Source: Flavobacteriaceae bacterium NBU2973 (GTDB taxonomy: Bacteria > Bacteroidota > Bacteroidia > Flavobacteriales > Flavobacteriaceae). Taken from it: a stretch of DNA of 64,000 bases. The notes below the pieces were generated by a model, which did not search any database, was not told the origin of the DNA, and saw only the letters and a list, made by a program, of their open reading frames with translations. A program made the position numbers and the translations under genes. The stretch is from the NCBI GenBank assembly GCA_026162565.1, contig JAOEIQ010000001.1:310001-374000 (forward strand), read 5' to 3'. Positions 44,675 through 53,827 of the stretch are shown here, one piece after another. Positions within the stretch are counted from its first letter, which is position 1, and each line of letters begins with the position of its first letter.

Positions 44675-45806
44675 AACTGTATTTTACTTTTCTTAAAATC
44701 CTCATAGCTTCCTTGTAGCTTATATATACATTTTTATAATTAGCCTTTAAATAAGGTTTAATTTGTTTTAATTTTTCAATAGACTCCTCAAAAGAATTTA
44801 GATAACATATTAAGTAAGTAGCAGGAAGATTTATTAAATCTAATTCTTCGTGCCTGTTAAGCTTTAAACCTTTTATTAGTTTTTCAGAAATACTATTGTT
44901 AGAGTTGTATATATGATGTAAAACTTTTTTATCAAATTGAGGTGGTTTAAATAATAATTCAGTATCTATTGTATAACTTACATTGTCCTCAAACTTAATA
45001 ATAGTCTCTTCCAGCGGATAATATTTATAGGAGTTTTGTAATCCTAGATTAACATACTCTATAATTTTAAAAGATTCTTCGTCATACGAAATGGATACCT
45101 CATCAAGCGTTGAAAAGAAAAGCCTAACCTGTTCATTTATCAACTCAATATCTACTCTAGAATAGAAAGTTTTGTCTTTTACGTCTTTTTTTTGGCCAGA
45201 CCAGCACAGCACAAAATACTCCTTAAAAACTTTATATTGTGGGTTGTAATCTTTTCGTTTGTTCATAAAATCAAAAACACCATCTAAAGTATGTTCAATA
45301 TTATTTTGAGCATGACTTTCTATTGCAGCAACTATTTTTGAATTAACATCTTTAATTTCTATGTCAAAAACTTTTGGCATACTCATGCTGCCATCTCTAA
45401 AAAAGACAGAACCTCCATAATATTTCCAGATATTTTTGCGTAGAGACGTAATCTCATCAATCGGTCTAATTGTTACCAATCCAACTACTTTATCATCTGT
45501 TAAATGCGGAAAAGGAATATTTTCGTACTGAACAATGGGCGGATTACTTAAATAAGCATTGATAAGGTTTTGTATTTTGCTGTCGTCAAAAAAATCAACT
45601 CCAATAATTTTGTTATCCTCATCCTGTACACCAATAACTATGTATGAGTTGTTTTTAGGATTGCTATTAGATAAGGCGCAAATATGTTTTAAGAATTTTG
45701 CTTTGCCTTCTTTTTCACTAATATCTATTTTACGCTTTTTATCATAAAAACTATTCTCATCATTATGAGCGAGTAGATTTTTAATAAGAAGGCGTTTGTT
45801 AATCAT
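44673..45806 (-). CDS. AlbA_2 (Schlafen-type) domain protein
   Basis: 377 residues. Residues about 15-155 match the AlbA_2 putative DNA-binding domain: EKEGKAKFLKHICALSNSN, NNSYIVIGVQDEDNKIIGVDFFDDSKI, and NIWKYYGGSVFFRDGSMSMP. The C-terminal 200 residues are not recognised and may be specific to Bacteroidota. AlbA_2 proteins occur as transcription regulators, in phage-defence contexts and as standalone proteins; no defence genes are nearby. The stop of the SDR gene... is not involved; its ATG is 5 bases after the SDR stop region, so the two may share a transcript. Confidence 0.8.
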   Translation of the reverse strand: MINKRLLIKNLLAHNDENSFYDKKRKIDISEKEGKAKFLKHICALSNSNPKNNSYIVIGVQDEDNKIIGVDFFDDSKIQNLINAYLSNPPIVQYENIPFPHLTDDKVVGLVTIRPIDEITSLRKNIWKYYGGSVFFRDGSMSMPKVFDIEIKDVNSKIVAAIESHAQNNIEHTLDGVFDFMNKRKDYNPQYKVFKEYFVLCWSGQKKDVKDKTFYSRVDIELINEQVRLFFSTLDEVSISYDEESFKIIEYVNLGLQNSYKYYPLEETIIKFEDNVSYTIDTELLFKPPQFDKKVLHHIYNSNNSISEKLIKGLKLNRHEELDLINLPATYLICYLNSFEESIEKLKQIKPYLKANYKNVYISYKEAMRILRKVKYS

Positions 45807-45811
45807 AGCAG

Positions 45812-46564
45812 TTATACTTCTTTCTTCACAATAGTAGAATTAGCTTGTGCAGTACAAAACATAAGTACATCTGCAATATTTACATGAGCAGGTCTCGATA
45901 TGGCAAATTGTATGACCTCTGCTACATCTTCTGCTTGTAAAGCTTTGTAACCTTTATAAACAGAATCAGCTATTTTATCACCTTTAAATCGCACTTGCGA
46001 AAATTCGGTTTCTACCAAACCAGGATTAATAGCAGACACTTTTATATTATAAGGATTTAAGTCTATTCGCATACCTTCAGTAATAGCTAAAACGGCATGT
46101 TTACTTGCGCAATAAACATTTCCTTTTGGGTATAGTTCACGACCAGCAGACGAACCAATATTTATAATATGACCAGAACAACGTTTAGTCATTTGCGGTA
46201 TGATGGCTTTACTTACATAGAGCAATCCTCTAACATTAATGTCCATCATCGCATCCCAATCATCAACATTACCTTCATTAATAGGATCCAAACCATGTGC
46301 ATTTCCAGCATTATTAATCAAAATGTCAATGTGTTTAAAGTCTTCAGGTAGAGATCCTATTGCCTTGAATACAGCATCTTTATCTCTAACGTCAAAATTT
46401 AAAGTATGCACATCGGTTTGCTTCGATAATGCTTTTTTAATAGTATCTAATCGCTCTTGTCTGCGGCCACAAAGAATAAGTTTAACACCATGTTTAGCAA
46501 ACTCATGTGCTGTTGCTCTACCTATTCCACTTGTTGCTCCAGTAATTAATGCTGTTTTTTTCAT
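45812..46564 (-). CDS. Short-chain dehydrogenase/reductase (YdfG-like)
   Basis: 250-residue NAD(P)-dependent oxidoreductase of the classical SDR type. The cofactor motif is GATSGIGRATAHEFAKHG, the NNAG motif is ILINNAGNAHG, and the catalytic YxxxK lies in VYCASKHAV near residue 155 with Ser in IGSSAGRE. The Arg-rich LCGRRQERLD suggests NADP. It resembles 3-hydroxy acid dehydrogenase YdfG, but the substrate is not certain. Confidence 0.92.
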   Translation of the reverse strand: MKKTALITGATSGIGRATAHEFAKHGVKLILCGRRQERLDTIKKALSKQTDVHTLNFDVRDKDAVFKAIGSLPEDFKHIDILINNAGNAHGLDPINEGNVDDWDAMMDINVRGLLYVSKAIIPQMTKRCSGHIINIGSSAGRELYPKGNVYCASKHAVLAITEGMRIDLNPYNIKVSAINPGLVETEFSQVRFKGDKIADSVYKGYKALQAEDVAEVIQFAISRPAHVNIADVLMFCTAQANSTIVKKEV

Positions 46565-46686
46565 TTAATTGAACTCATTTTGTAAAATAAATTAATGTTT
46601 AATTCAAATTTAAGTTTTAAAAGAGATAAAACTTGTGTTTAGATAATTATTTAATATTCAAGGTCCAAAATCACTATTCTCTCGTA

Positions 46687-46694
46687 TATATTTG
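46687..46694 (+). promoter_or_regulatory. -7 box (TATATTTG) of the DUF4382 gene
   Basis: Full consensus match, 24 bases before the ATG at 46719, giving a leader of about 17 bases. The -33 element is not obvious. Confidence 0.55.
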
Positions 46695-46718
46695 TATTAA
46701 CTTAAAATTTTAATATTC

Positions 46719-47528
46719 ATGAAGTATTTAAAATTATTAAAAACCTACATTTTTATTTTAGCTATTTTGTTAGCAGTAGGATGTAAATCAGATAATACAC
46801 CTACCAATTCCAATGGAGTATCATCAATTACTGTTAAATTAATGGATAATCCAGGTGATTTTGAAAATGTTTTTATCGAAGTGGTAGATGTTATGGTGAA
46901 AGTAAATGACTCTAGTGAAGATGAAAATGGATGGCAAAGTCTTGAGGCCATTAATACTGGAATTTATGATTTATTAGATCTTACAGGAGGTGTTAATGTT
47001 TTATTAGTAGACGATTTTCAAATTCCATCAGGAACCTTAAATCAAATTAGATTAGTATTAGGAGACCAGAATACTATAGTAATTGATGGTGAAACACTAC
47101 CATTAAATACACCAAGTGCTCAACAATCAGGCCTCAAAATTCAAGTAAACGAGGTTCTTGAAAATAATATAACCTATACTTTTTTACTAGATTTTGATGT
47201 TGATGAATCTATAGTAATTGCAGGAAACTCTGGAAATATTAATTTAAAACCTGTAATCAGAGCATCTATTGAAGCTAATTCAGGAGCTATTTCAGGTACA
47301 ATACAACCTTCAACTTTTCAGACTGAAATATCTGCTACCAATGGAGTTGATACAGTTTCAGCTTTTGCAGATGAGAATGGTGAATTTGTTTTAGTTGGAC
47401 TTAATGAAGGGGTTTATGATGTTACAGTAAGCCCTGATCCTTCATCTGAATTATCTGAAGTAACTATTGAAAGTATTGAAGTAATCACTGGAGAGGTTAC
47501 TGATGTTGGAACAATTATTTTAGAATAA
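46719..47528 (+). CDS. DUF4382 domain lipoprotein
   Basis: 269 residues. The lipoprotein signal ends at Cys22 (LAVGC). The DUF4382 domain covers about residues 35-185, with VKLMDNPGDFENVFIEVVDVMV, GIYDLLDLTGGVNVLLVDDFQIPSGTLNQIRLVLG near residue 85 and INLKPVIRA at its end. The last 80 residues form a carboxypeptidase-regulatory-like beta sandwich (GEFVLVGLNEGVYDVTVSP). Likely surface-exposed; function unknown. It is monocistronic, with its own promoter and terminator. Confidence 0.9.
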   Translation: MKYLKLLKTYIFILAILLAVGCKSDNTPTNSNGVSSITVKLMDNPGDFENVFIEVVDVMVKVNDSSEDENGWQSLEAINTGIYDLLDLTGGVNVLLVDDFQIPSGTLNQIRLVLGDQNTIVIDGETLPLNTPSAQQSGLKIQVNEVLENNITYTFLLDFDVDESIVIAGNSGNINLKPVIRASIEANSGAISGTIQPSTFQTEISATNGVDTVSAFADENGEFVLVGLNEGVYDVTVSPDPSSELSEVTIESIEVITGEVTDVGTIILE

Positions 47529-47549
47529 TTTTTTATGCATTTTACAAGA

Positions 47550-47589
47550 AAATAAAGGAGCGATACAGACCTGTATCGCTCCTTTATTT
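47550..47589 (+). terminator. Long rho-independent terminator
   Basis: AAATAAAGGAGCGATACAG and CTGTATCGCTCCTTTATTT form a 19-bp perfect stem around a 2-base loop. It separates the DUF4382 and convergent aldo/keto reductase genes and probably serves both. Confidence 0.92.
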
Positions 47590-47618
47590 TTTCATGTTTA
47601 CTATTTTAAAACTTCTAA

Positions 47619-48494
47619 TTAAGGTACTTTATGTCCTTGTGAAGCTACTAATATTAAAAACCAATCTTCTAATTCTAAATCTATTGCCATTGCTTTACTT
47701 GCATTGCTAATCCTAGTTAGATTCGTTGTTCCAATTACGGGATGAATATTAGCTGGGTGTTTTAATATCCAAGCTAATAATAATTGCTCTTCTGTAGCAT
47801 TATATTTATCCAACAGTTTTCCTAATTGTTTATGGATTCGTCTGGATTGTTCTGTATCCTCTCTAAAAACAGAACCTAAAGGAGACCAACACATTACCTT
47901 ACAATTATTAAGCATCATATAATCTAAAGTACCATTATGCATTGCAGAATGTTGAGTTAAGGAAAACTCTATTTGATTGGCAAAAATTGGAGTAAGGCTA
48001 GCAATTAAATCCATTTGAGATGGCGTGAAATTAGACACACCAAATTCTATAATTTTACTTTGTGATTTTAATGTCGATATCGCTTCAGCAATTTCTTCAG
48101 GATGCATCAAAGGACTTGGTCTATGTAATAATAATAAATCAAGATAATCGGTTTTTAAATTCCTCAAAGACTCTTCAACAGACCAAATTATATAATCCTT
48201 ACTATAATTATAATGCTTTACTTTGTTGTAACTTCTAGTTTGCATTAGATATTGTATGCCGCATTTGGAGATAAGCTTTATATTCTCTCTATCAATTCCA
48301 CTTTTGGCAAAAGCATTACCAAAATCGGTTTCTGTAGAATAATCGCCATAAATATCTGCATGATCAAATGTGTAAATGTTATTATCAATACAACAATTTA
48401 TGCGCTCTATGATGTCTTTTTCAGATAGATTCCTGCCCCATTTGCCCCAGTTCATCGCACCAGCAATTATTTTAGAATAGTCTGTATTTTGCAT
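47619..48494 (-). CDS. Aldo/keto reductase (YdhF-like)
   Basis: 291-residue NADP-dependent reductase with a TIM-barrel fold. The catalytic Tyr is in FDHADIYGDYST, the Lys in IKLISKCGIQ, and the His in LLLLHRPSPLMHPEEIAEAI. Other blocks are IEFGVSNFTPSQMDLI and HPVIGTTNLTRI. The overall layout resembles oxidoreductase YdhF. The substrate is unknown. Confidence 0.92.
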   Translation of the reverse strand: MQNTDYSKIIAGAMNWGKWGRNLSEKDIIERINCCIDNNIYTFDHADIYGDYSTETDFGNAFAKSGIDRENIKLISKCGIQYLMQTRSYNKVKHYNYSKDYIIWSVEESLRNLKTDYLDLLLLHRPSPLMHPEEIAEAISTLKSQSKIIEFGVSNFTPSQMDLIASLTPIFANQIEFSLTQHSAMHNGTLDYMMLNNCKVMCWSPLGSVFREDTEQSRRIHKQLGKLLDKYNATEEQLLLAWILKHPANIHPVIGTTNLTRISNASKAMAIDLELEDWFLILVASQGHKVP

Positions 48495-48601
48495 GAATTA
48501 TAATTGATGCTTAAAAATAGAAAACTAAATAGGGTTAACGAGTGTTAACAGCCACATTTTTTAACCAATTATTAACAGCATCACACGAATAATTTTAACA
48601 A

Positions 48602-48633
48602 TTTGCAACACTCAAATCGAGATAGTATATTCG
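48602..48633 (+). promoter_or_regulatory. Promoter of the moxR-bat operon
   Basis: TTTG at 48602-48605 and TATATTCG at 48626-48633 (one mismatch from TAnnTTTG) are 20 bases apart. The start near 48640 gives a 17-base leader before the ATG at 48657, and excludes the longer reading frame from 48603. Confidence 0.58.
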
Positions 48634-48656
48634 AGCTTTTAAAATTTAAAATAAAA

Positions 48657-49658
48657 ATGGAAGAAACTAGTACAATTGATATTAAGTCTATTAACGAGAA
48701 GATTGAAAAGGAAAGTGCTTTTGTTGATTTACTAATGTTAGAGATGAATAAAGTAATCGTTGGTCAAAAACACATGGTCGAGCGATTACTAATAGGCCTT
48801 TTAGGACAAGGACATATTTTGTTAGAAGGTGTGCCTGGGTTAGCAAAAACGTTAGCTATTAATACACTATCTCAAGCAGTAGATGGAAGCTTTAGTCGTG
48901 TACAGTTTACACCAGATTTATTACCTGCAGATGTAGTTGGGACATTAATCTACAATATGAAAGAGAATGATTTTTCCATTAAAAAAGGACCAATATTCGC
49001 CAATTTTGTATTAGCAGATGAGATTAACAGAGCGCCAGCCAAAGTGCAATCTGCATTATTAGAGGCTATGCAGGAAAAGCAAGTTACTATTGGTGATGAG
49101 ACTTTTAAATTGGATAAACCATTTTTAGTAATGGCGACTCAAAACCCAGTTGAGCAAGAAGGAACTTACCCACTACCAGAAGCTCAAGTAGATCGATTTA
49201 TGCTTAAAACCATAATTGATTATCCTAAACAAGATGAAGAGCAATTGATTATGAGAGCTAATTTAAAAGGAGCTTTCGATAAAGTTAATCCTGTTGTTTC
49301 TGTATCACAAATATTAAAAGCTCAAGAAGCTGTTCGTGATGTATACATGGACGAGAAAATTGAGAAATATATACTAGATATTATTTTTGCTACACGTTAT
49401 CCTGAACGTTATAAATTAGCAGATATTCAACCTTTAATTTCTTTTGGAGCTTCTCCTAGAGGTAGTATCAATTTAGCAAATGCAGCAAAATGTTATGCAT
49501 TTATTAAACGTCGTGGTTATGTAATTCCTGAAGATGTTCGTGCTGTGGTTCATGATGTATTACGTCACAGAATTGGAATTACCTACGAAGCAGAAGCAGA
49601 AAACATAACTTCTGAAGACATCATCAACAAAATTGTAAACGAAATAGAAGTGCCTTAA
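48657..49658 (+). CDS. MoxR family AAA+ ATPase
   Basis: 333 residues from the ATG at 48657 (MEETSTIDIKSINEKIEKE). Walker A is EGVPGLAKTLAI and Walker B is FVLADEINRAPAKVQSALLEAMQE, with sensor 1 at MATQNPVEQEGTYPLPEAQ. MoxR ATPases act as chaperones that mature or insert partners, usually the VWA proteins encoded next to them. Here it heads the Bat operon. Confidence 0.95.
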   Translation: MEETSTIDIKSINEKIEKESAFVDLLMLEMNKVIVGQKHMVERLLIGLLGQGHILLEGVPGLAKTLAINTLSQAVDGSFSRVQFTPDLLPADVVGTLIYNMKENDFSIKKGPIFANFVLADEINRAPAKVQSALLEAMQEKQVTIGDETFKLDKPFLVMATQNPVEQEGTYPLPEAQVDRFMLKTIIDYPKQDEEQLIMRANLKGAFDKVNPVVSVSQILKAQEAVRDVYMDEKIEKYILDIIFATRYPERYKLADIQPLISFGASPRGSINLANAAKCYAFIKRRGYVIPEDVRAVVHDVLRHRIGITYEAEAENITSEDIINKIVNEIEVP

Positions 49659-49664
49659 AAATTT

Positions 49665-49733
49665 AAGATTTTAGAATGACGAATGACGATTGAGAAAATC
49701 GTAAATCAAAAATCTACAATCGTAAATTGAAAG
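49665..49733. repeat. Repeat-like spacer in the bat operon
   Basis: The gap between the MoxR and DUF58 genes is made of short imperfect repetitions (GAATGACGAATGACGATTG, AATCGTAAATC, AATCGTAAATTG). This looks like a dispersed flavobacterial spacer repeat; no regulatory role is evident. Confidence 0.45.
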
Positions 49734-50600
49734 ATGGATACTAAAGAATTACTAAAAAAAGTACGAAAAATTGAGATTAAGACACGTCGTTTGTCTGATC
49801 ATATATTTGGAGGAGAATATCACTCTACCTTCAAAGGTCGTGGTATGACTTTTAGTGAGGTAAGACAGTATCAATATGGAGATGACGTTAGAAATATAGA
49901 CTGGAATGTCACAGCTCGATATAACGAGCCTTATATAAAAGTTTTTGAGGAAGAACGTGAGCTCACTATGATGCTCATGGTTGATGTTTCAGGATCAGAG
50001 TTATTTGGAACAGATAAACAATTTAAAAATGAAATTGTTACTGAAATTGCTGCAACATTAGCCTTTTCTGCCACACAAAACAATGATAAAATCGGATTAA
50101 TTCTGTTTTCAGACGATGTAGAATTATATATTCCTCCTAAAAAAGGGCGTTCTCACGTTTTGCGAATTATTCGAGAACTTATAGAGTTCAAACCAAACAG
50201 TAAGAAAACAAATATAGCTGAAGCTTTAAAGTTTCTATCAAATGTCATGAAGAAAAAGGCTATCGTTTTTGTATTGTCAGATTTTATTGCTGATGATTAT
50301 GAACAAACAATGAAAATAGCTTCTGGGAAACATGATTTAACAGGAATTAGAGTTTACGATAAACGAGAAGAGGAAATCCCAAATCTCGGAGTTGTTCAAA
50401 TGCAAGATGAAGAAACTGGCGAATTAGTTTTAGTGAATACGTCCTCTAAAAAAGTGAGGCTCAATTATGGTAAATATTATCAAGAGCGAGTTGATTATTA
50501 TAAAAACACATTCACAAAATCAGGAGCCGGAACTATAGATTGTCGTGTTGATGAAAGCTATGTTAAAAAGTTATTAGGTTATTTTAAAAGAAGAGGATAA
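49734..50600 (+). CDS. DUF58 domain protein of the Bat operon
   Basis: 288 residues. The DUF58 core reads SEVRQYQYGDDVRNIDWNVTARYNEPYIKVFEEERELT, followed by a VWA-like fold with MVDVSGSELFG. Usual DUF58 proteins have this VWA-like region without a full MIDAS. The protein is soluble and probably works with MoxR. Function in detail is unknown; the operon is linked to oxygen tolerance in Bacteroides and to envelope stress. Confidence 0.92.
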   Translation: MDTKELLKKVRKIEIKTRRLSDHIFGGEYHSTFKGRGMTFSEVRQYQYGDDVRNIDWNVTARYNEPYIKVFEEERELTMMLMVDVSGSELFGTDKQFKNEIVTEIAATLAFSATQNNDKIGLILFSDDVELYIPPKKGRSHVLRIIRELIEFKPNSKKTNIAEALKFLSNVMKKKAIVFVLSDFIADDYEQTMKIASGKHDLTGIRVYDKREEEIPNLGVVQMQDEETGELVLVNTSSKKVRLNYGKYYQERVDYYKNTFTKSGAGTIDCRVDESYVKKLLGYFKRRG

Positions 50601-50614
50601 ACGAATTACGATTT

Positions 50615-52294
50615 ATGAATTACGATTTTAGATTTAAGAATTATAAAAAAGCACCAAGCTTCAAGTATCTAGGTGTTTTTTCGTTGTCTTTATTCTTGAG
50701 TCTTATATCTCATTTCTCATTTGCTCAAATATCAGCAACAATAGATTCGACTTCTATTAAAATAGGAGAACAAATTACGTATAGAATTGAAGTTGAGGCT
50801 GACTCCATAGATTTAGTAGTTCTGCCTGAAGGGCAATCATTTGCGCCATTAGAAGTAATCGAGTTCTACAAAACAGACACCATTAAAAATAAGGATAGAT
50901 TTAAGTATATTAAGGAGTATGCCTTAACGCAATTTGATTCAGGAGTTTATACCATTCCTAGACAGAAAATTATTCTTGCAAATAAAACCATATTTACAGA
51001 TTCGCTTAAAATTGAGGTTAATAATGTAGTAGTTGATACAACAAAACAAGGTTTATACGATATTAAACCCATTATAGAAGTAAACAAAAGTATTGGTAAT
51101 TGGTGGAAATGGGTTTTAGGAATTCTACTCACAATAGTTCTAGTTACTTTTTTACTGTATTGGTTTATTTGGAGAGAAAAACCACTTACAGAGGAAGAAC
51201 AAATTGCCTTACTTCCTCCATATGAACGGGCAAAATTAGCGTTACAAAAACTCGATGACAATAAGTATTTAGAAAAGTCTGAAATAAAAGAATACTATTC
51301 AGACTTGACTATGATAATTAGAAAGTATCTAGACGAAAAAGTCTATGATCATGCCCTAGAAAGTACTACAGATCAATTAATAGATCGCCTTACTATTTTA
51401 AGAGAAGGAAATCAAATTGATTTAGACAAAAAAACAATTAGTAATATAGAGAGTATTTTAAAACGTGCAGATTTGGTAAAATTTGCGAAATCTCAACCAA
51501 ATATAGAACTAGCTAAATTAGATCGAAATACTATAGATTCTGAAATAGACCATGTAAAAGAATCACTTCCAGAACCTTCTGAAGAAGAAAAATTACTCAA
51601 TCAACAATATAAAGAAGAGCAAGAGCGTAAAAAGAAACGTAGAAAAATCATTATTACTGTAGTTATTGCTGTCTTACTATTAATTGCAACATTTGTCGGT
51701 TTTGGTATAAAGTATGGCTTTAGATATGTAAAAGATACTATTATTGGTCATGAAAGTAAAGAACTATTAGAAGGTAAGTGGGTGAGAAGCGAATACGGAA
51801 TTCCACCAATATACATTTCAACACCAAAAGTTTTAAAGCGAATAGAAGTAGAACTGCCTGACGAACTAAAAAATCAGATAGATATTACAAGCTTTGGTTA
51901 CGGAAGTTTATTAGAACGACTAAATATTGTTGTTGCCACGTCTATTTTTAAAGACCCAGAATTAAAAGAAATAGACTTACAACCACTAATTGAAGGGAAC
52001 TTCAAAACTTGGGAGGCCAAAGGCGTACAAAATATCATTACAAAAAACGAACAGTTTATAACTCCAAATGCTGCTGAAGGCTTAAAAGTATATGGAACTG
52101 CCAGCTTTCCTGGGTTAACACCTAATCAATATGAAAAAGGTAATTACGCTTTATTCTTATTTACAACCCAAAATATTGTTCAACAAATAATTCTTACTTG
52201 GAAAGAAGATGATTTTTATTCTGATGAAATAATTGAACGTATTATAAACTCTATAGAGTTAAAAGTAGTTGAAAACGAACAAAACAATGAATAA
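50615..52294 (+). CDS. Bat-operon membrane protein with two transmembrane helices
   Basis: 559 residues. A signal-like segment (YLGVFSLSLFLSLISHFSFAQ) is followed by a periplasmic BatD-like region, a membrane helix near residues 164-186 (WVLGILLTIVLVTFLLYWFIW) and a helical cytoplasmic region with PPYERAKLALQKLDDN. A second helix lies near residues 345-370, after the basic KKKRRK, followed by a periplasmic C-terminal domain of about 180 residues. It occupies the usual slot of a large uncharacterised protein between DUF58 and BatA. The first residues (MNYDFRFKNYKK) are encoded by repeat-like DNA. Stop and batA start overlap (TAATG). Confidence 0.85.
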   Translation: MNYDFRFKNYKKAPSFKYLGVFSLSLFLSLISHFSFAQISATIDSTSIKIGEQITYRIEVEADSIDLVVLPEGQSFAPLEVIEFYKTDTIKNKDRFKYIKEYALTQFDSGVYTIPRQKIILANKTIFTDSLKIEVNNVVVDTTKQGLYDIKPIIEVNKSIGNWWKWVLGILLTIVLVTFLLYWFIWREKPLTEEEQIALLPPYERAKLALQKLDDNKYLEKSEIKEYYSDLTMIIRKYLDEKVYDHALESTTDQLIDRLTILREGNQIDLDKKTISNIESILKRADLVKFAKSQPNIELAKLDRNTIDSEIDHVKESLPEPSEEEKLLNQQYKEEQERKKKRRKIIITVVIAVLLLIATFVGFGIKYGFRYVKDTIIGHESKELLEGKWVRSEYGIPPIYISTPKVLKRIEVELPDELKNQIDITSFGYGSLLERLNIVVATSIFKDPELKEIDLQPLIEGNFKTWEAKGVQNIITKNEQFITPNAAEGLKVYGTASFPGLTPNQYEKGNYALFLFTTQNIVQQIILTWKEDDFYSDEIIERIINSIELKVVENEQNNE

Positions 52295-53298
52295 TGTTTG
52301 AAGGAATAGAGTTTTTAAATAAAGAATTGTTTTGGTTGTTACTATTGCTACCATTAGCACTACTATGGTATGTTTTTAAGTACAATAAGCAAACGGCAGA
52401 GCTAAAAATATCAAGTGTAAAAGGCTTTAAAGTTGGTAATACAATTTTACCAAAACTAAAACATGGTTTGTTTTTACTTCGCTTATTAGCATTAACGGCT
52501 TTAATTACTGCTTTGGCCAGACCACGAACTGTAGACGTATCAACAAAAACAAAAACCACAAAGGGGATTGATATTGTTATGGCTATAGATGTATCTGCGA
52601 GTATGTTGGCTAAAGATTTATTACCAAATCGATTACAAGCCTTAAAAAAAGTAGCTGCAGATTTTATAAAAGGCAGGCCGAATGATAGAATAGGACTAGT
52701 AGAATATGCTGGAGAAAGTTTTACAAAAACACCAATAACTAGTGATAAAAATATTGTTTTACAATCTTTAAGAACTATAAAATATAATACGCTTATAGAA
52801 GGAGGCACAGCTATTGGAATGGGATTAGCCACGTCAGTTAATCGATTAAAAGACAGTAAATCGGAGAGTAAAGTCATTATCCTTTTAACAGATGGCGTAA
52901 ATAACTCTGGCTTTATTGACCCTAAAATAGCAAGTGAATTAGCAGTAGAATATGGTATTAAAGTTTACACTATTGGTTTAGGAACAAATGGTATGGCATT
53001 AACACCAATGGCTATTTTGCCAAACGGCAATTTTCAATATGGAAGAGCTCAAGTTGAAATTGATGAGACACTTTTAAAAGAAATAGCAGATGTTACAGGA
53101 GGAAAATATTTTAGAGCAACTAATAATGAAAAACTAGCCGAAATTTACGGTGAGATTAATAAGCTAGAAAAAACTGAAATAGAAGAGTTCAAGTTCTACA
53201 ACTATGAAGAAAAGTATCGACCTTTGGTGTTACTAGCTGGCTTACTTTTATTGGTAGAAGTGTTATTGCGTTTCACTGTTTTTAGAAGTTTTGTGTAA
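52294..53298 (+). CDS. batA: BatA, von Willebrand factor A membrane protein
   Basis: 334 residues. Two N-terminal membrane helices (ELFWLLLLLPLALLWYVF and FLLRLLALTALITALA) precede a VWA domain with the MIDAS motif AIDVSASMLA near residue 98. A C-terminal helix (LVLLAGLLLLVEVLL) completes the topology. The MIDAS binds a metal and a partner protein. Start overlaps the previous stop by 1 base. The flavodoxin-like gene follows 1 base after the stop. Confidence 0.93.
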   Translation: MFEGIEFLNKELFWLLLLLPLALLWYVFKYNKQTAELKISSVKGFKVGNTILPKLKHGLFLLRLLALTALITALARPRTVDVSTKTKTTKGIDIVMAIDVSASMLAKDLLPNRLQALKKVAADFIKGRPNDRIGLVEYAGESFTKTPITSDKNIVLQSLRTIKYNTLIEGGTAIGMGLATSVNRLKDSKSESKVIILLTDGVNNSGFIDPKIASELAVEYGIKVYTIGLGTNGMALTPMAILPNGNFQYGRAQVEIDETLLKEIADVTGGKYFRATNNEKLAEIYGEINKLEKTEIEEFKFYNYEEKYRPLVLLAGLLLLVEVLLRFTVFRSFV

Positions 53299-53299
53299 C

Positions 53300-53827
53300 A
53301 TGAAAACAACAGGAGTTATCATACAAGCAAGTTCTAGAAGTAAAGGAAATACTGAAAAAGTAGTTGCTTTTTTTCAGCAACAAACAGGTTTTGATGTAAT
53401 AGATTTAAATACAAAAAACATAGGTCATTTTGATTATGAGTTTAATAATAAAGACGATGATTTTAATGCATTATTTAAGCAGATAGCTAAAAAATACAAA
53501 ACCATTGTTTTTGCTACGCCAATTTATTGGTACACAATGAGTGGTCTATTAAAAGTATTTCTAGATCGTATATCAGACTTTTTATTTAATGAAAAAGAAT
53601 ATGGTCGCATGTTAAGAGGGAAAAAAATGGCAGTAATTAGTTGCGGATCTGATGATGAGATTTTTGAGGGTTTTACAATGCCGTTTAAAGAGAGTTCTAA
53701 CTATTTAGGAATGCATTTTTTAGGACACGTTCACACTTGGATTGAGAATGACTCTATTCCTGAATTAGTGAAAACTAGAGTTAATGAGTTCATATTACAG
53801 TTAAACAAAAAACCAATAATAAATTAA
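53300..53827 (+). CDS. Flavodoxin-like NAD(P)H-dependent oxidoreductase inside the bat operon
   Basis: 175 residues from ATG 53300 (MKTTGVIIQASSRSKGNTEKVV); the longer frame begins with TTG at 53291. It is a flavodoxin-fold FMN protein: the phosphate loop is SSRSKGNTEKV, and the FMN-binding strand is FATPIYWYTMSGLLKVFLDR near residue 75. Such proteins reduce quinones, FMN or Fe(III). It lies between batA and batB and overlaps the batB start (TAATG), so it is translated with them. It is not a usual Bat component and suggests a redox input. Confidence 0.9.
   Translation: MKTTGVIIQASSRSKGNTEKVVAFFQQQTGFDVIDLNTKNIGHFDYEFNNKDDDFNALFKQIAKKYKTIVFATPIYWYTMSGLLKVFLDRISDFLFNEKEYGRMLRGKKMAVISCGSDDEIFEGFTMPFKESSNYLGMHFLGHVHTWIENDSIPELVKTRVNEFILQLNKKPIIN

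Noticed and set aside
44673-45806. AlbA_2 protein as part of a phage-defence island
   Set aside because: The neighbours are an SDR enzyme and lipoproteins; no nuclease, helicase or sensor partner is next to it.
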